Assembly: GCA_964523005.1 (NCBI GenBank)
Contig: CAZFZL010000007.1
Location: 1 to 25,052, forward strand
Direction of reading: 5' to 3'
Length of the DNA: 25,052 nt
From: UMGS1307 sp964523005
GTDB lineage: Bacteria > Bacillota > Clostridia > Oscillospirales > CAG-382
Shown: positions 24,829 to 25,052 of the stretch, in pieces
Position numbering within the stretch: the first letter of the stretch is position 1
Layout: every line of letters begins with the position of its first letter
Notes under the pieces: generated by a model
The model's database searches: none
What the model was told of the DNA's origin: nothing
What the model saw: the letters and a program-made list of their open reading frames with translations, nothing else
Position numbers and translations under genes: made by a program

Positions 24829-25052
24829 TTACGCAAGCGCTTCCTGTGCTTTTGCCTTCCAATCGGTCGTGTCAAGCTGACCCATATATTTACCGAAAGC
24901 GTTTATGAGTGCCTCGCCGTACAGCGAGTTGCCAAGCGAATTCGGATGGAGCATCGTATCGTTGAAATACTGCTGTTCAAGCGGCACAAATCCATGGCAG
25001 TCGACGCATGCATAGCCATATTCGGCATACAGCGCTTTGATATACTCGCTTA
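24829..25052 (-). CDS. SGNH/GDSL-type hydrolase, C-terminal part (cut by window edge)
   Basis: The minus-strand frame enters from the right edge and stops at 24829, giving 74 visible residues. They include 'EYGYACVDCHGFVPLEQ' and 'NDTMLHPNSLGNSLYGEAL'. The second is the block V pattern Asp-x-x-His-Pro-Asn of SGNH/GDSL esterases, which supplies the catalytic Asp and His; the nucleophile Ser would lie beyond the window. Such enzymes remove acyl or acetyl groups from glycans, lipids or small molecules. The substrate cannot be guessed from this part. It reads toward the CvpA-like gene but that gene has its own promoter. Confidence 0.75.
   Translation of the reverse strand, partial: SEYIKALYAEYGYACVDCHGFVPLEQQYFNDTMLHPNSLGNSLYGEALINAFGKYMGQLDTTDWKAKAQEALA

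Overview
The window looks like chromosomal DNA of a moderately GC-rich member of the Clostridia, probably an uncultured gut Oscillospirales-type Firmicute. The evidence is indirect: sigma-A promoters with 17-bp spacers, strong AGGAGG-type ribosome sites, U-tract terminators, a LytS/YesM-type kinase paired with a SARP-like response regulator, lipoproteins with Big_2 repeats, Ser/Asp-rich linkers after single membrane anchors, and frequent ATA (Ile) codons. There is no 16S or other phylogenetic marker, so the lineage is an inference. I saw no tRNA, rRNA, CRISPR array, insertion sequence or phage gene.

Left block (1-3217, minus strand): a sensor kinase and its response regulator overlap by 20 nt and are driven by a near-consensus promoter at 3189-3217. 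After a hairpin and an extreme A/T tract come a stand-alone receiver domain without its phospho-acceptor aspartate and then the start of a secreted protein cut by the window edge. Two direct repeats sit just upstream of a possible promoter for the pseudo-receiver gene.

Central operon (3328-16182, plus strand): uvrB, uvrA, a TIGR03960-type radical SAM protein, its DUF2344 (TIGR03936-type) partner, a membrane-anchored VanY-like D,D-carboxypeptidase, a lipoprotein with four Big_2 repeats joined to an AlgX/AlgJ-like SGNH domain, and a cytoplasmic GH78 alpha-L-rhamnosidase. Gaps are short or overlapping and no terminator is visible until the strong hairpin at 16149-16182, so DNA repair, an uncharacterised radical SAM pair and envelope/glycan genes appear co-transcribed.

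Wall block (16201-20823): a small two-helix membrane protein (minus) and a large fusion gene (plus) diverge from two good promoters. The fusion is the highlight. Its N-terminal half resembles MurL, the ATP-dependent epimerase that converts UDP-MurNAc-L-Ala-L-Glu to the D-Glu form, and its C-terminal half is a MurD-type ligase. If correct, one polypeptide would ligate L-Glu and then invert it, giving a glutamate-racemase-independent route to D-Glu in peptidoglycan. A CapA-family protein overlaps its 3' end by 20 nt.

Right block (20795-25052): a PTS_EIIC_2-type membrane permease without other PTS components converges, over a shared bidirectional terminator, on a large minus-strand membrane protein with a CvpA-like N terminus and a long unrecognised helical C-terminal region. 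The window ends in the 3' part of an SGNH/GDSL hydrolase gene.
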